From an uncultured bacterium (GTDB lineage: Bacteria; Patescibacteriota; Minisyncoccia; Phycocordibacterales; UBA9973), in contig CAINWY010000078.1 of assembly GCA_903854645.1 (NCBI GenBank), positions 1 to 8,552 on the forward strand: DNA of 8,552 nt. The letters run 5' to 3'. This document shows positions 1 through 4,994 of the stretch, in pieces. The notes beneath the pieces are model-generated. The model saw only the letters and a program-made list of their open reading frames with translations, did no database searches and was not told the DNA's origin. How positions within the stretch are numbered: the first letter of the stretch is position 1; every line of letters starts with the position of its first letter. The position numbers and the translations under genes were made by a program.

Positions 1-107
1 AATCTCGGCTGATTCTTTTTGAAATTCGGCGGGGTTTCGGATTTGGATTCCGCGCGCAGGAAGGGTCTGGGGAGGAATGCGCGCGGAGCTTTTTTGGGCG
101 GGGGCTA
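1..107. repeat. Left arm of a perfect 107-bp inverted repeat
   Basis: This stretch is the exact reverse complement of 3754-3860, with no mismatch over 107 bases; the match fails at position 108. It begins at the first base of the window, so its outer boundary is not visible and it may continue leftwards. Inside it, the 9-bp arms at 49-57 and 79-87 (TCCGCGCGC and its complement) can form a GC-rich hairpin around a 21-nt purine-rich loop. I see no gene in it. The two arms enclose about 3.65 kb holding two minus-strand genes. Confidence 0.95.
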
Positions 108-244
108 AAAATTCAGAAACAACAGAATTAAAATTGTCTCGGTCATTTCTTTTGCTATGTGGTTGTCCAAGTCTAAAGGGGATGCACCCTCGGCATCCGC
201 CTCGGGCATTTCCGCTATGGCTACTCGCGCCTAGGTGCCTATGT

Positions 245-308
245 GCGGGCAAGCAAATAGTTAAACGGCTCAAATACCAGAAGATGAGCCGTTTGCTTAA
301 TTGCCCGC
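245..308. repeat. Two-part hairpin
   Basis: The outer arms GCGGGCAA (245-252) and TTGCCCGC (301-308) pair over 8 bp. The inner arms AAACGGCTCA (263-272) and TGAGCCGTTT (285-294) pair over 10 bp. An asymmetric internal loop lies between them, and the apical loop is 12 nt. No U-tract follows on either strand, so it is not a simple intrinsic terminator. Confidence 0.75.
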
Positions 309-315
309 TCTTCTT

Positions 316-339
316 GGGGAGAGGAAGTTTCCTCTCCCC
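316..339. repeat. Perfect palindrome with near-zero spacer
   Basis: GGGGAGAGGAA (316-326) is followed after two bases by its exact complement (329-339). The 11-bp arms form a tight GC-rich hairpin. There is no adjacent T-run. Confidence 0.8.
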
Positions 340-350
340 GGGTCGGGCTA

Positions 351-377
351 CTTCTCGAAGAGATTACTCTCGAGAAG
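351..377. repeat. Hairpin with one bulged base
   Basis: CTTCTCG (351-357) pairs with CGAGAAG (371-377). After a bulged A at 358, AGAG (359-362) pairs with CTCT (367-370) around the ATTA tetraloop. This gives 11 bp in total. It lies 11 bases after the preceding palindrome. Confidence 0.75.
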
Positions 378-534
378 TTCCGCCCTCGCCATCCCCACTC
401 TACGCTTTGCATATTTATGTTCGTGGTGTCGCTTTCGCTACTAAACTTCTGTGAGTTATATAACTTCGGCGCTCATCCTTTAGCCATGGACGCTCATAGC
501 GGAAATGCCCGAGGCGGAATACATGCTTGCCCCT

Positions 535-560
535 GTGTCCGCGTGAATACACGCGGACAC
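535..560. repeat. 11-bp hairpin with AATA loop
   Basis: GTGTCCGCGTG (535-545) and its exact complement (550-560) are separated by AATA. It is a strong GC-rich stem just outside the 24-bp long-range stem. Neither strand has a T-tract after it. Confidence 0.8.
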
Positions 561-601
561 CTTTCCCACCCATGCGCGCATGAATTTTGCTCCCTTAAAT
601 T

Positions 602-629
602 AAAAACTCCCAAACATCAGTTCGGGAGT
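602..629 (-). terminator. Intrinsic terminator of the 293-aa gene
   Basis: Read on the minus strand, this starts about 20 nt past the TAG stop of the 650-1531 gene. The stem ACTCCCGAAC pairs with GTTTGGGAGT around a TGAT loop and is followed directly by TTTTT. One position is a G·U wobble on the minus strand but an A×C mismatch on the plus strand. That asymmetry supports minus-strand use. Confidence 0.85.
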
Positions 630-649
630 AGTTTTAAGTTAAAAATTTT

Positions 650-1531
650 CTACACTTCTTTAGCCTCTTTTACCTTTTCGGCAATACCATTTACTAGTAT
701 GAATCGAGAGAATCCGGCAAGCTCATCCACCATCGCCTGCATCATGTCTTTGTTTTCACTGATCGCTCGGTCAGCCGCCTTCATGGTCATCAACGCACCA
801 ATGTGCTGACTAGTAAGTGAACTAACTCCACGTCCAGTTTTTTCAAAAACATACTTTGCAAACTGTTCATAGAAATCCGGTTGCATTTTGTGCTTGAGCA
901 TAAACTCAAGAATCTCCTGTACAAATGCTTCTCCTTTTTCTTTATCACCCTCGGTTACTTCAATACCACAGGCTGATGCAGCATATGCCGCGATGGCATT
1001 ACTGTCTGAAAAGAAAATAGAATTTCCATAATCACCACTTGAACCTGTGAGATTTGTTTTCTCTCCGTCTTTCACGTAAAGGTGTCCTCCGACAAATGCA
1101 AACGGGGTGCGGGAAGTTTCATCTAAGTGATTTATCGGCTTTCCTGTTTGCTCGTTAATTGAAGGCCATCCCATACGCTTCAGGTGTTCATAGGCAATTT
1201 CTTTATGGAATCCTTTGTCCATGCTGATCACATCAATCGTAGCCATGTCGCCCATTGAGTAGAAGCGGATACCCACAACATACTTTTGGTCATCTTTAGC
1301 ACGATTTCCGTTTTCAATAAAGGTTCGCAATGTTGCAATAGCCATTTTGTCAGGATTACCTACTTCTTCACTTACACTTGCAATAGCACAACCGGTGAGT
1401 GCTGGTTTTTCAGGATAAGCTTCTTTAAAAGCATCCACGGTCCAAAATCCTTCCATATCGGATGGGTTTTGCATAAGGTCTATTTTTTTTATCATTTCTT
1501 TAGTATTTATTTGTTCAAAATCATTTTTCAT
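650..1531 (-). CDS. Unrecognised 293-aa cytosolic protein
   Basis: I do not recognise this family. The protein has no signal peptide or membrane segment. The N-terminal 30 residues are charged and probably helical. Residues about 40-180 are mixed alpha/beta with a Gly/aromatic-rich core: GIRFYSMGDM (87-96), FVGGHLYVKDGE (146-157) and LTGSSGDYG (161-169). The last 100 residues look all-helical (for example EAFVQEILEFMLKHKM, 201-216). The LTGSSGDYG stretch faintly recalls the GYS..YG loop of Janus/PHPT-type phosphohistidine phosphatases, but this is too weak to name it. The ATG start follows an AT-rich stretch without Shine-Dalgarno and lies 46 nt after the stop of the upstream helical-repeat gene, so the two are probably co-transcribed. 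An intrinsic terminator closes the unit. Its high-quality amino-acid composition and position support a real gene. Confidence 0.8.
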   Translation of the reverse strand: MKNDFEQINTKEMIKKIDLMQNPSDMEGFWTVDAFKEAYPEKPALTGCAIASVSEEVGNPDKMAIATLRTFIENGNRAKDDQKYVVGIRFYSMGDMATIDVISMDKGFHKEIAYEHLKRMGWPSINEQTGKPINHLDETSRTPFAFVGGHLYVKDGEKTNLTGSSGDYGNSIFFSDSNAIAAYAASACGIEVTEGDKEKGEAFVQEILEFMLKHKMQPDFYEQFAKYVFEKTGRGVSSLTSQHIGALMTMKAADRAISENKDMMQAMVDELAGFSRFILVNGIAEKVKEAKEV

Positions 1532-1532
1532 A

Positions 1533-1560
1533 TAATTACATAAATACTATAGAATGTCAA
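1533..1560 (-). promoter_or_regulatory. Possible internal promoter before the 293-aa gene
   Basis: On the minus strand a perfect TTGACA (-35, 1555-1560) precedes TAATTA (1533-1538) at 16 bp. The -10 match is poor. Transcription from it would begin almost at the ATG, giving a leaderless message. It may be chance in AT-rich DNA. Confidence 0.3.
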
Positions 1561-1577
1561 ATTTAGGCGCTGGGTTT

Positions 1578-3509
1578 TTATTTAGTATTACGAAATTGGT
1601 GAGAAGCAATATCGATAAATATCTTATTCTTTGTATTCACGTCACGAATAGACAATGCTGACAATTTTGCTTCAGAATAATCTCTCTCTATATCACCGAT
1701 TCTTATAAGTGCACGGGACTTATAATAAGGGCTGGTGATTTTATTAGCTGCATTCTTCGCAGCCTCAATATCATTTTTTTGAATTAGAATTTCTATTATT
1801 TGTTCAAGAAGATTTCCTTTCTCATCCTCTTTTGTTAAAAATTCATTCACAGTTTCAAGAGCATCCTCAACAAACCCAGTTTTAGCTTGAGCACAAGCAA
1901 TAGCAGTGCAGCCTTCACCATAATAGCTATAATCACTTCTTATGCTGTGAGTCCATTTTTTTGCTTCAGCAAAATCTCCCTTGCCTTCTTTTTCAGCTAT
2001 TAATGAGAAGTATTTTGGCTTTCTGTACTGATTATCATCCGAGGCAGCAAGTTCTTTTGCTCGTTCATAATCACGTGTCCCGTCTTTTTCTGCTATCTCA
2101 AGCAATAAGTTAAGCTCTTTGGTTTCCCAATCAAAAATAAAGGCGTTTACTTTTTCTAATGTCTTCTTTGCTCCTTCTACATCGTTCATCTTTAATTGCG
2201 CTTCAGCAATTTCGATGGCAATATAGTGTTTCTCATATTCATCAGCAACTAAATTGTAATTTTTCTTTGCCTCATTAAGATTACCCTCAAGCACTTGAGC
2301 TTGTGCTATCTTGCCGAGAAGATTGTCATCATACTTACCCTTTCCGTTATCTCCAAAATATTTTTTCGCCTCTTCATATTTACCAATTTTTATCAGACAA
2401 TCAACAATTCTAGCTTTAGGCTCATAGTCCTTAAAGTAATGATTATCTTTTTTAGCTTCATTGATAACTTTCATTGCTTCAGCAAAATCTCCCTTGCCTT
2501 CTTTTTCAGCTATGGCAATAAGCAAATCAGCTCTTCCCCAACCATTATCATTTTTCTTAACATCTTCAATTAAAGTATGAGCAGCTTTTTTTGCTTCAGA
2601 AAAATCATCCTCCTTTTTGGCTTCGTTGATTAATTTTTTGACCTTTTCAGTTCTAAAGTCAAGTTGGATACCAAATTTTTTCGCTGTTTGTTCTGCCTCT
2701 TCTAATTTATTATCGTTTATTTGTTTTCTACAAATTTCTTTAACAATATCATCCTTGTATCCATCAAACTGCGGATGACTGATAATCAATTGTGCGGTAT
2801 TTGTATCTCCTCTGTTTAAAGCTTGCTTGCATACTCTTTCATAAATTTGATCTTTTACTTCCATATTCCTATGGACAGAATACTCGGAACGAGTTACAGA
2901 ACCTGGCTTGAGAACGAATTTGTTTAATGTTTCAATCATTTGGTCAACGTTCCCTTGTTCAACTTGAACAGATGCAAGTTCCAATAGATTAGAAAAATCT
3001 CTACCTTTTTCGCTATTTTCATCTTCATCATTTGTTTTTTCTTTGGAAGCATCTTGCTGTTTCCACTCTTCTTCTAAAAGTTCAACTATTTCCGAAAAGT
3101 TACCTGTTTTTTCCTGCTGTTCTATATAAATTAATCCATCTATCTTATCTCGTAAAACAGACAAAGATTTTATCTCATTCTTTAGATCATCCAAGTTCCC
3201 GTGAGAAGCTAATTCCTTCAACATGAATAACTTTGCTCTTGATTTAACGTTCGAGTCTTTTATTTCGCTTAAGGTTGCTTCAGCTTTCAAAACATTCTCA
3301 TCTTTAATTGATACTTTTTCATCATCTAAAGTTAGCTTTTTATGTAAAATGAAATCCTCTCTAGTCTGCTGACGTGCTAGTTGATATTCTTCAGAGTGCT
3401 GCATTTTTACTGAATAATCGTAAGCAACCTCCTTATTTACTTTTCTGATTGCAGATAATTCTTGTGCTTTATTCTCTCGGTATTCGTTTGAATTAAAATT
3501 TTCTTTCAT
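1578..3509 (-). CDS. Helical-repeat (TPR-like solenoid) protein, 643 aa
   Basis: The likely role is a protein-binding scaffold; no catalytic motif is visible. Residues 1-150 are charged and helical, followed by a very acidic linker (about 151-170). From about residue 171 to the end there are roughly a dozen helix-turn-helix repeats of about 34-36 residues, with the pattern IA-x-AQ-x3-G-D-x2-EAKK. Clear examples are at 331-350, 369-384, 399-416, 431-449, 469-487, 502-520, 535-553 and 570-588. This matches the TPR/Sel1-like superfamily in general form, but I cannot assign a subfamily. No signal peptide or membrane segment is present, so it is probably cytosolic. The ATG at 3507-3509 follows an AT-rich stretch without Shine-Dalgarno. 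It is first of two genes and has an elaborately folded upstream region. Two repeats are encoded by an identical 40-nt sequence, pointing to recent internal duplication or gene conversion. Confidence 0.85.
   Translation of the reverse strand: MKENFNSNEYRENKAQELSAIRKVNKEVAYDYSVKMQHSEEYQLARQQTREDFILHKKLTLDDEKVSIKDENVLKAEATLSEIKDSNVKSRAKLFMLKELASHGNLDDLKNEIKSLSVLRDKIDGLIYIEQQEKTGNFSEIVELLEEEWKQQDASKEKTNDEDENSEKGRDFSNLLELASVQVEQGNVDQMIETLNKFVLKPGSVTRSEYSVHRNMEVKDQIYERVCKQALNRGDTNTAQLIISHPQFDGYKDDIVKEICRKQINDNKLEEAEQTAKKFGIQLDFRTEKVKKLINEAKKEDDFSEAKKAAHTLIEDVKKNDNGWGRADLLIAIAEKEGKGDFAEAMKVINEAKKDNHYFKDYEPKARIVDCLIKIGKYEEAKKYFGDNGKGKYDDNLLGKIAQAQVLEGNLNEAKKNYNLVADEYEKHYIAIEIAEAQLKMNDVEGAKKTLEKVNAFIFDWETKELNLLLEIAEKDGTRDYERAKELAASDDNQYRKPKYFSLIAEKEGKGDFAEAKKWTHSIRSDYSYYGEGCTAIACAQAKTGFVEDALETVNEFLTKEDEKGNLLEQIIEILIQKNDIEAAKNAANKITSPYYKSRALIRIGDIERDYSEAKLSALSIRDVNTKNKIFIDIASHQFRNTK
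1961..2000 (-). repeat. Exact 40-nt direct repeat, copy 1 (within the solenoid gene)
   Basis: It is identical to 2474-2513 and encodes IAEKEGKGDFAEA at residues 504-516. The two copies lie 513 nt apart, exactly 171 codons, so recombination between them would keep the frame. Confidence 0.95.
2474..2513 (-). repeat. Exact 40-nt direct repeat, copy 2 (within the solenoid gene)
   Basis: This is the second copy of the 40-nt unit, encoding the same 13 residues at 333-345 of the protein. A diverged relative lies near 2590-2630 (residues about 297-309). Confidence 0.95.
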
Positions 3510-3604
3510 AATTTTATTAAAAATATTCGATAATGGCTAGTAGGACGCAAAAAGCTCCTAGCCAGCGACAATCAAAAGATTGCCCATATCCGTTTCCAGA
3601 TATG

Positions 3605-3653
3605 ACACAGTACGTGCGAACTCTGACTAGGAGTTCTTTATTACGTACTGTGT
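3605..3653. repeat. Nested hairpin, possible plus-strand terminator
   Basis: Outer arms ACACAGTACGT (3605-3615) and ACGTACTGTGT (3643-3653) pair perfectly over 11 bp. Inside, GAACTC (3618-3623) pairs with GAGTTC (3631-3636). On the plus strand the stem runs into TTTTT (3653-3657), so it resembles a terminator, yet no plus-strand gene precedes it. On the minus strand it would sit in the leader of the solenoid gene. Confidence 0.75.
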
Positions 3654-3658
3654 TTTTC

Positions 3659-3693
3659 GACCATGCCGAACGGCAAGCCGTTCGGTTTAGGTC
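3659..3693. repeat. 9-bp palindromic hairpin with flanking GACC/GGTC
   Basis: CCGAACGGC (3666-3674) and GCCGTTCGG (3677-3685) are exact complements separated by two bases. GACC (3659-3662) and GGTC (3690-3693) can extend the stem across a small internal loop. Confidence 0.75.
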
Positions 3694-3753
3694 TTTATTA
3701 AGTTGTACCTACATATTATCATTTTCGAGTAAAAAATGCACTAATTCCACCCA

Positions 3754-3860
3754 TAGCCCCCGCCCAAAAAAGCTCCGCGCGCATTCCTCCCCAGACCCTT
3801 CCTGCGCGCGGAATCCAAATCCGAAACCCCGCCGAATTTCAAAAAGAATCAGCCGAGATT
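3754..3860. repeat. Right arm of the perfect 107-bp inverted repeat
   Basis: This is the exact reverse complement of 1-107. Its outer end runs into a further hairpin (3854-3903) whose first arm overlaps the last 7 bases of the repeat. This suggests the real repeat unit is longer than the 107 bases visible on the left. No target-site duplication can be tested because the left boundary is cut by the window. Confidence 0.95.
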
Positions 3861-3903
3861 TTGCGAAATCCTTTCCCCAGAAAATTGCTTTCGCAAAATC
3901 TCG
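3854..3903. repeat. 15-bp hairpin overlapping the repeat boundary
   Basis: CGAGATTTTGCGAAA (3854-3868) pairs perfectly with its complement at 3889-3903 around a 20-nt loop. There is no U-tract on either side. Confidence 0.8.
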
Positions 3904-3916
3904 TCCACTTTGTATT

Positions 3917-3987
3917 GCGTTCTCCCGCTCTTTCCATTTTGGAAAGCTCTGTGCTTCGCACAGAGGCGCGTAGCGCGCGGGGAACGC
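3917..3987. other. Compact branched fold (closing stem plus two stacked hairpins)
   Basis: A closing stem of 11 bp with one bulged T forms between 3917-3928 and 3977-3987. It encloses CTTTCCA/TGGAAAG (3930-3936 with 3940-3946) and, immediately adjacent, CTCTGTGC/GCACAGAG (3947-3954 with 3958-3965). A short GC-rich linker (3966-3976) follows. About 71 nt are almost fully paired, which is unusual for spacer DNA. It does not match tRNA, SRP, RNase P or tmRNA features that I can recognise. Orientation and transcription are unknown. Confidence 0.55.
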
Positions 3988-4001
3988 TAGTGTCTTTTGT
4001 T

Positions 4002-4029
4002 TTGAAAATAGGTTCTAACTTGGTACAAT
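4002..4029 (+). promoter_or_regulatory. Sigma-70-like promoter of the nucleotidyltransferase gene
   Basis: TTGAAA (4002-4007) and TACAAT (4024-4029) each match consensus in five of six positions, with a 16-bp spacer. Transcription should begin near 4036, giving a leader of about 155 nt before the ATG at 4191. Confidence 0.7.
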
Positions 4030-4034
4030 AGAGA

Positions 4035-4190
4035 CACAAAAAAATTACTTTAGTAATTTTTTGTGCGATAGCAAGCAAACTACTTTGCTTGCGTAGAGGA
4101 TTCGAAAGATTTTTCGTTGTCGAGTTTACGAGACCGAAAAATACCAGCGACCGTAGGGCGAGAATCCTACATCATTAATCACATATACCT
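4035..4190 (+). promoter_or_regulatory. Structured 5' leader, candidate regulatory RNA
   Basis: The leader folds into successive elements. The first is an A/U-rich hairpin (4035-4048 with 4053-4065). The second is the 9-bp hairpin GCAAGCAAA/TTTGCTTGC (4071-4079 with 4084-4092, loop CTAC). The third is a domain closed by GTA..GGATTC (4093-4103) with GAATCCTAC (4162-4170). That domain contains ATTTTTCG/CGAAAAAT (4109-4116 with 4135-4142) and a single-stranded-looking 3' side (4143-4161). CGAAA (4104-4107 region) can alternatively pair with the first arm of the inner stem, so two folds compete. I do not recognise a known riboswitch class, and there is no Shine-Dalgarno for it to mask. Confidence 0.45.
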
Positions 4191-4970
4191 ATGAAGAAAA
4201 ATACACAAATAGTAATTTTAGCAGCAGGAAAAGGAAAGAGAATGGAATCGGATGAGCCAAAAGCATTGACTCCTCTTCGTGGTATGCCATTTATGGAATA
4301 TATTTTAAATACATTATCATCACTAGAGCTTCCAATAGAGCCGGTTATTGTAGTGGGGCACAAAAAAGAAAGTATATTTAAGGTTTTTGGAGAAGATAGG
4401 AATTACGCTATTCAAACTGAACAGCTAGGAACTGGTCATGCAGTTTTGTCTGCATTTGATAAAGTTGATGAAAACCATAAAATGGTTTTTGTTGTGTCTT
4501 GTGACCAGCCATTACTTTCAAAAGAGACAATTAATGATATCATTGATGCATATGAAGATAAAAATGCTGTTATAACTATGGGTACAGTTGTATTGCCAGA
4601 CTTCCTAGACTGGAGAGGTGGAGCTTATCATTTGGGTAGAATTATACGAGATCTGAAGGGTGATGTAATAAAAATTACAGAATACAAGGATGCGACAGAA
4701 GAGGAAAGACAAATCAAAGAAATTAATCCAGCAATATATGCTTTTGATGCAAAATGGTTATGGGCAAATATACATCAATTAAAAAATTTTAATTCACAAG
4801 GTGAATATTATCTTACTGATTTGATAAAGATGGCTCAAGAACAGGGGCACAAAATAAATGCAATACCCGTATCAAATATTATGGAAATATTTCAACCTAA
4901 TTCTAAAGCTGAATTGACACTACTAGAAGATATTTTAGAGAAAGAAAGTATACAAAAAAATCTTGCATAG
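4191..4970 (+). CDS. Single-domain GlmU-like sugar nucleotidyltransferase
   Basis: It is predicted to transfer a nucleotidyl group from NTP to a sugar 1-phosphate, most likely UTP plus GlcNAc-1-P to UDP-GlcNAc for envelope synthesis in the cytosol. The GT-A nucleotidyltransferase fold is clear: LAAGKGKRM (10-18) with EPK (22-24), VVGH (54-57), the GlmU-type QTEQLGTGHAV (75-85), the metal-site Asp in SCDQPLL (D105), ITEYKDATEEER (172-183), EINPAIYAFD (187-196) and QGEYYLTDLI (203-212). At 259 aa it lacks the left-handed beta-helix acetyltransferase half of full GlmU (about 450 aa), so acetylation must occur elsewhere or not at all. GlmU usually has YGD where this has SCD, so a related sugar substrate is possible. 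The ATG has no Shine-Dalgarno; a promoter and folded leader precede it. Confidence 0.85.
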   Translation: MKKNTQIVILAAGKGKRMESDEPKALTPLRGMPFMEYILNTLSSLELPIEPVIVVGHKKESIFKVFGEDRNYAIQTEQLGTGHAVLSAFDKVDENHKMVFVVSCDQPLLSKETINDIIDAYEDKNAVITMGTVVLPDFLDWRGGAYHLGRIIRDLKGDVIKITEYKDATEEERQIKEINPAIYAFDAKWLWANIHQLKNFNSQGEYYLTDLIKMAQEQGHKINAIPVSNIMEIFQPNSKAELTLLEDILEKESIQKNLA

Positions 4971-4982
4971 CAAGATTTTTTT
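4954..4982. terminator. Bidirectional intrinsic terminator between convergent genes
   Basis: The arms at 4954-4966 and 4970-4982 pair over 13 bp (A7-TCTTGC with GCAAGA-T7) around a 3-nt ATA loop. The A/T ends supply a U-tract on either strand. The stop codon of the nucleotidyltransferase (4968-4970) lies in the loop and stem. It also ends 13 nt past the trxB stop, so it can serve both convergent genes. Confidence 0.85.
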
Positions 4983-4994
4983 AAATTAACTAAT

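Larger units (their letters stand above)
196..518. repeat. 24-bp long-range inverted repeat enclosing smaller hairpins
   Basis: Bases 196-219 are the exact reverse complement of 495-518. A further short pairing is possible further in (219-223 with 481-485). The stem encloses about 275 nt holding at least three more hairpins. If transcribed, this could fold into one large branched RNA; as DNA it could extrude as a cruciform. No promoter was recognised for such a transcript on either strand, so its nature remains open. Confidence 0.75.
108..600. other. Hairpin-rich noncoding region downstream of the orphan gene
   Basis: I see no convincing gene here. The open frames across this stretch read as low-quality protein rich in Pro, Arg, Ser and Cys, and they run through strong palindromes. 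The sequence is noticeably richer in G and C than the neighbouring genes and contains a run of perfect or near-perfect inverted repeats, listed separately. Smaller ones include GGATGC/GCATCC (179-184 with 193-198), the 12-nt palindrome at 454-465 and CATGCGCGCATG at 571-582. The hairpins do not share a common sequence, so what recurs is the structure and not a motif. Confidence 0.7.
3510..3753 (-). promoter_or_regulatory. Folded upstream region of the solenoid gene
   Basis: This region holds no gene. From the ATG outward it contains hairpins GGCTAG/CTAGCC (3535-3540 with 3558-3563), CAATC/GATTG (3569-3573 with 3578-3582), CATATC/GATATG (3585-3590 with 3599-3604), then two stronger ones listed separately. 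No clear sigma-70 promoter was found for the minus strand. A TAATAT-like -10 exists near 3710-3716 without a matching -35. On the minus strand CTCCTAGTC (3633 down to 3625) can pair with GGCTAGGAG (3563 down to 3555), which is followed by C and TTTTT. This is a terminator-like alternative to the local hairpins and suggests attenuation. Confidence 0.5.

Noticed and set aside
245..582. CRISPR array
   Set aside because: The palindromes differ from each other in sequence and spacing. There is no recurring direct repeat with unique spacers and no cas gene.
77..809. Two plus-strand open frames (77-454 and 417-809) that could be small genes
   Set aside because: Their translations are low-complexity and Pro/Arg/Ser/Cys-rich. 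They run through the strong palindromes and the terminator, and the second overlaps the end of the real 650-1531 gene on the opposite strand.
1978..3509. Assigning the helical-repeat protein to a specific family such as Sel1 or PPR
   Set aside because: Repeat length and pattern are only generally TPR-like; no diagnostic family consensus could be established by eye.
1..3860. Classical insertion sequence or transposon
   Set aside because: No DDE, HUH, serine or tyrosine recombinase is encoded between the inverted repeats, and no target duplication can be seen because the left end is cut off. Kept only as a hypothesis of a non-autonomous element.
3533..4078. Open frames across the right repeat arm and hairpins (3533-3973 plus, 3839-4078 minus)
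   Set aside because: They read through hairpins, the inverted repeat and the promoter region, and have Arg/Ser-rich non-protein-like composition and no neighbours on their strands.
3917..4190. Known structural RNA (tRNA, SRP RNA, RNase P RNA, tmRNA, 6S RNA)
   Set aside because: None of the conserved cores I know for these could be located; only generic stems are present.
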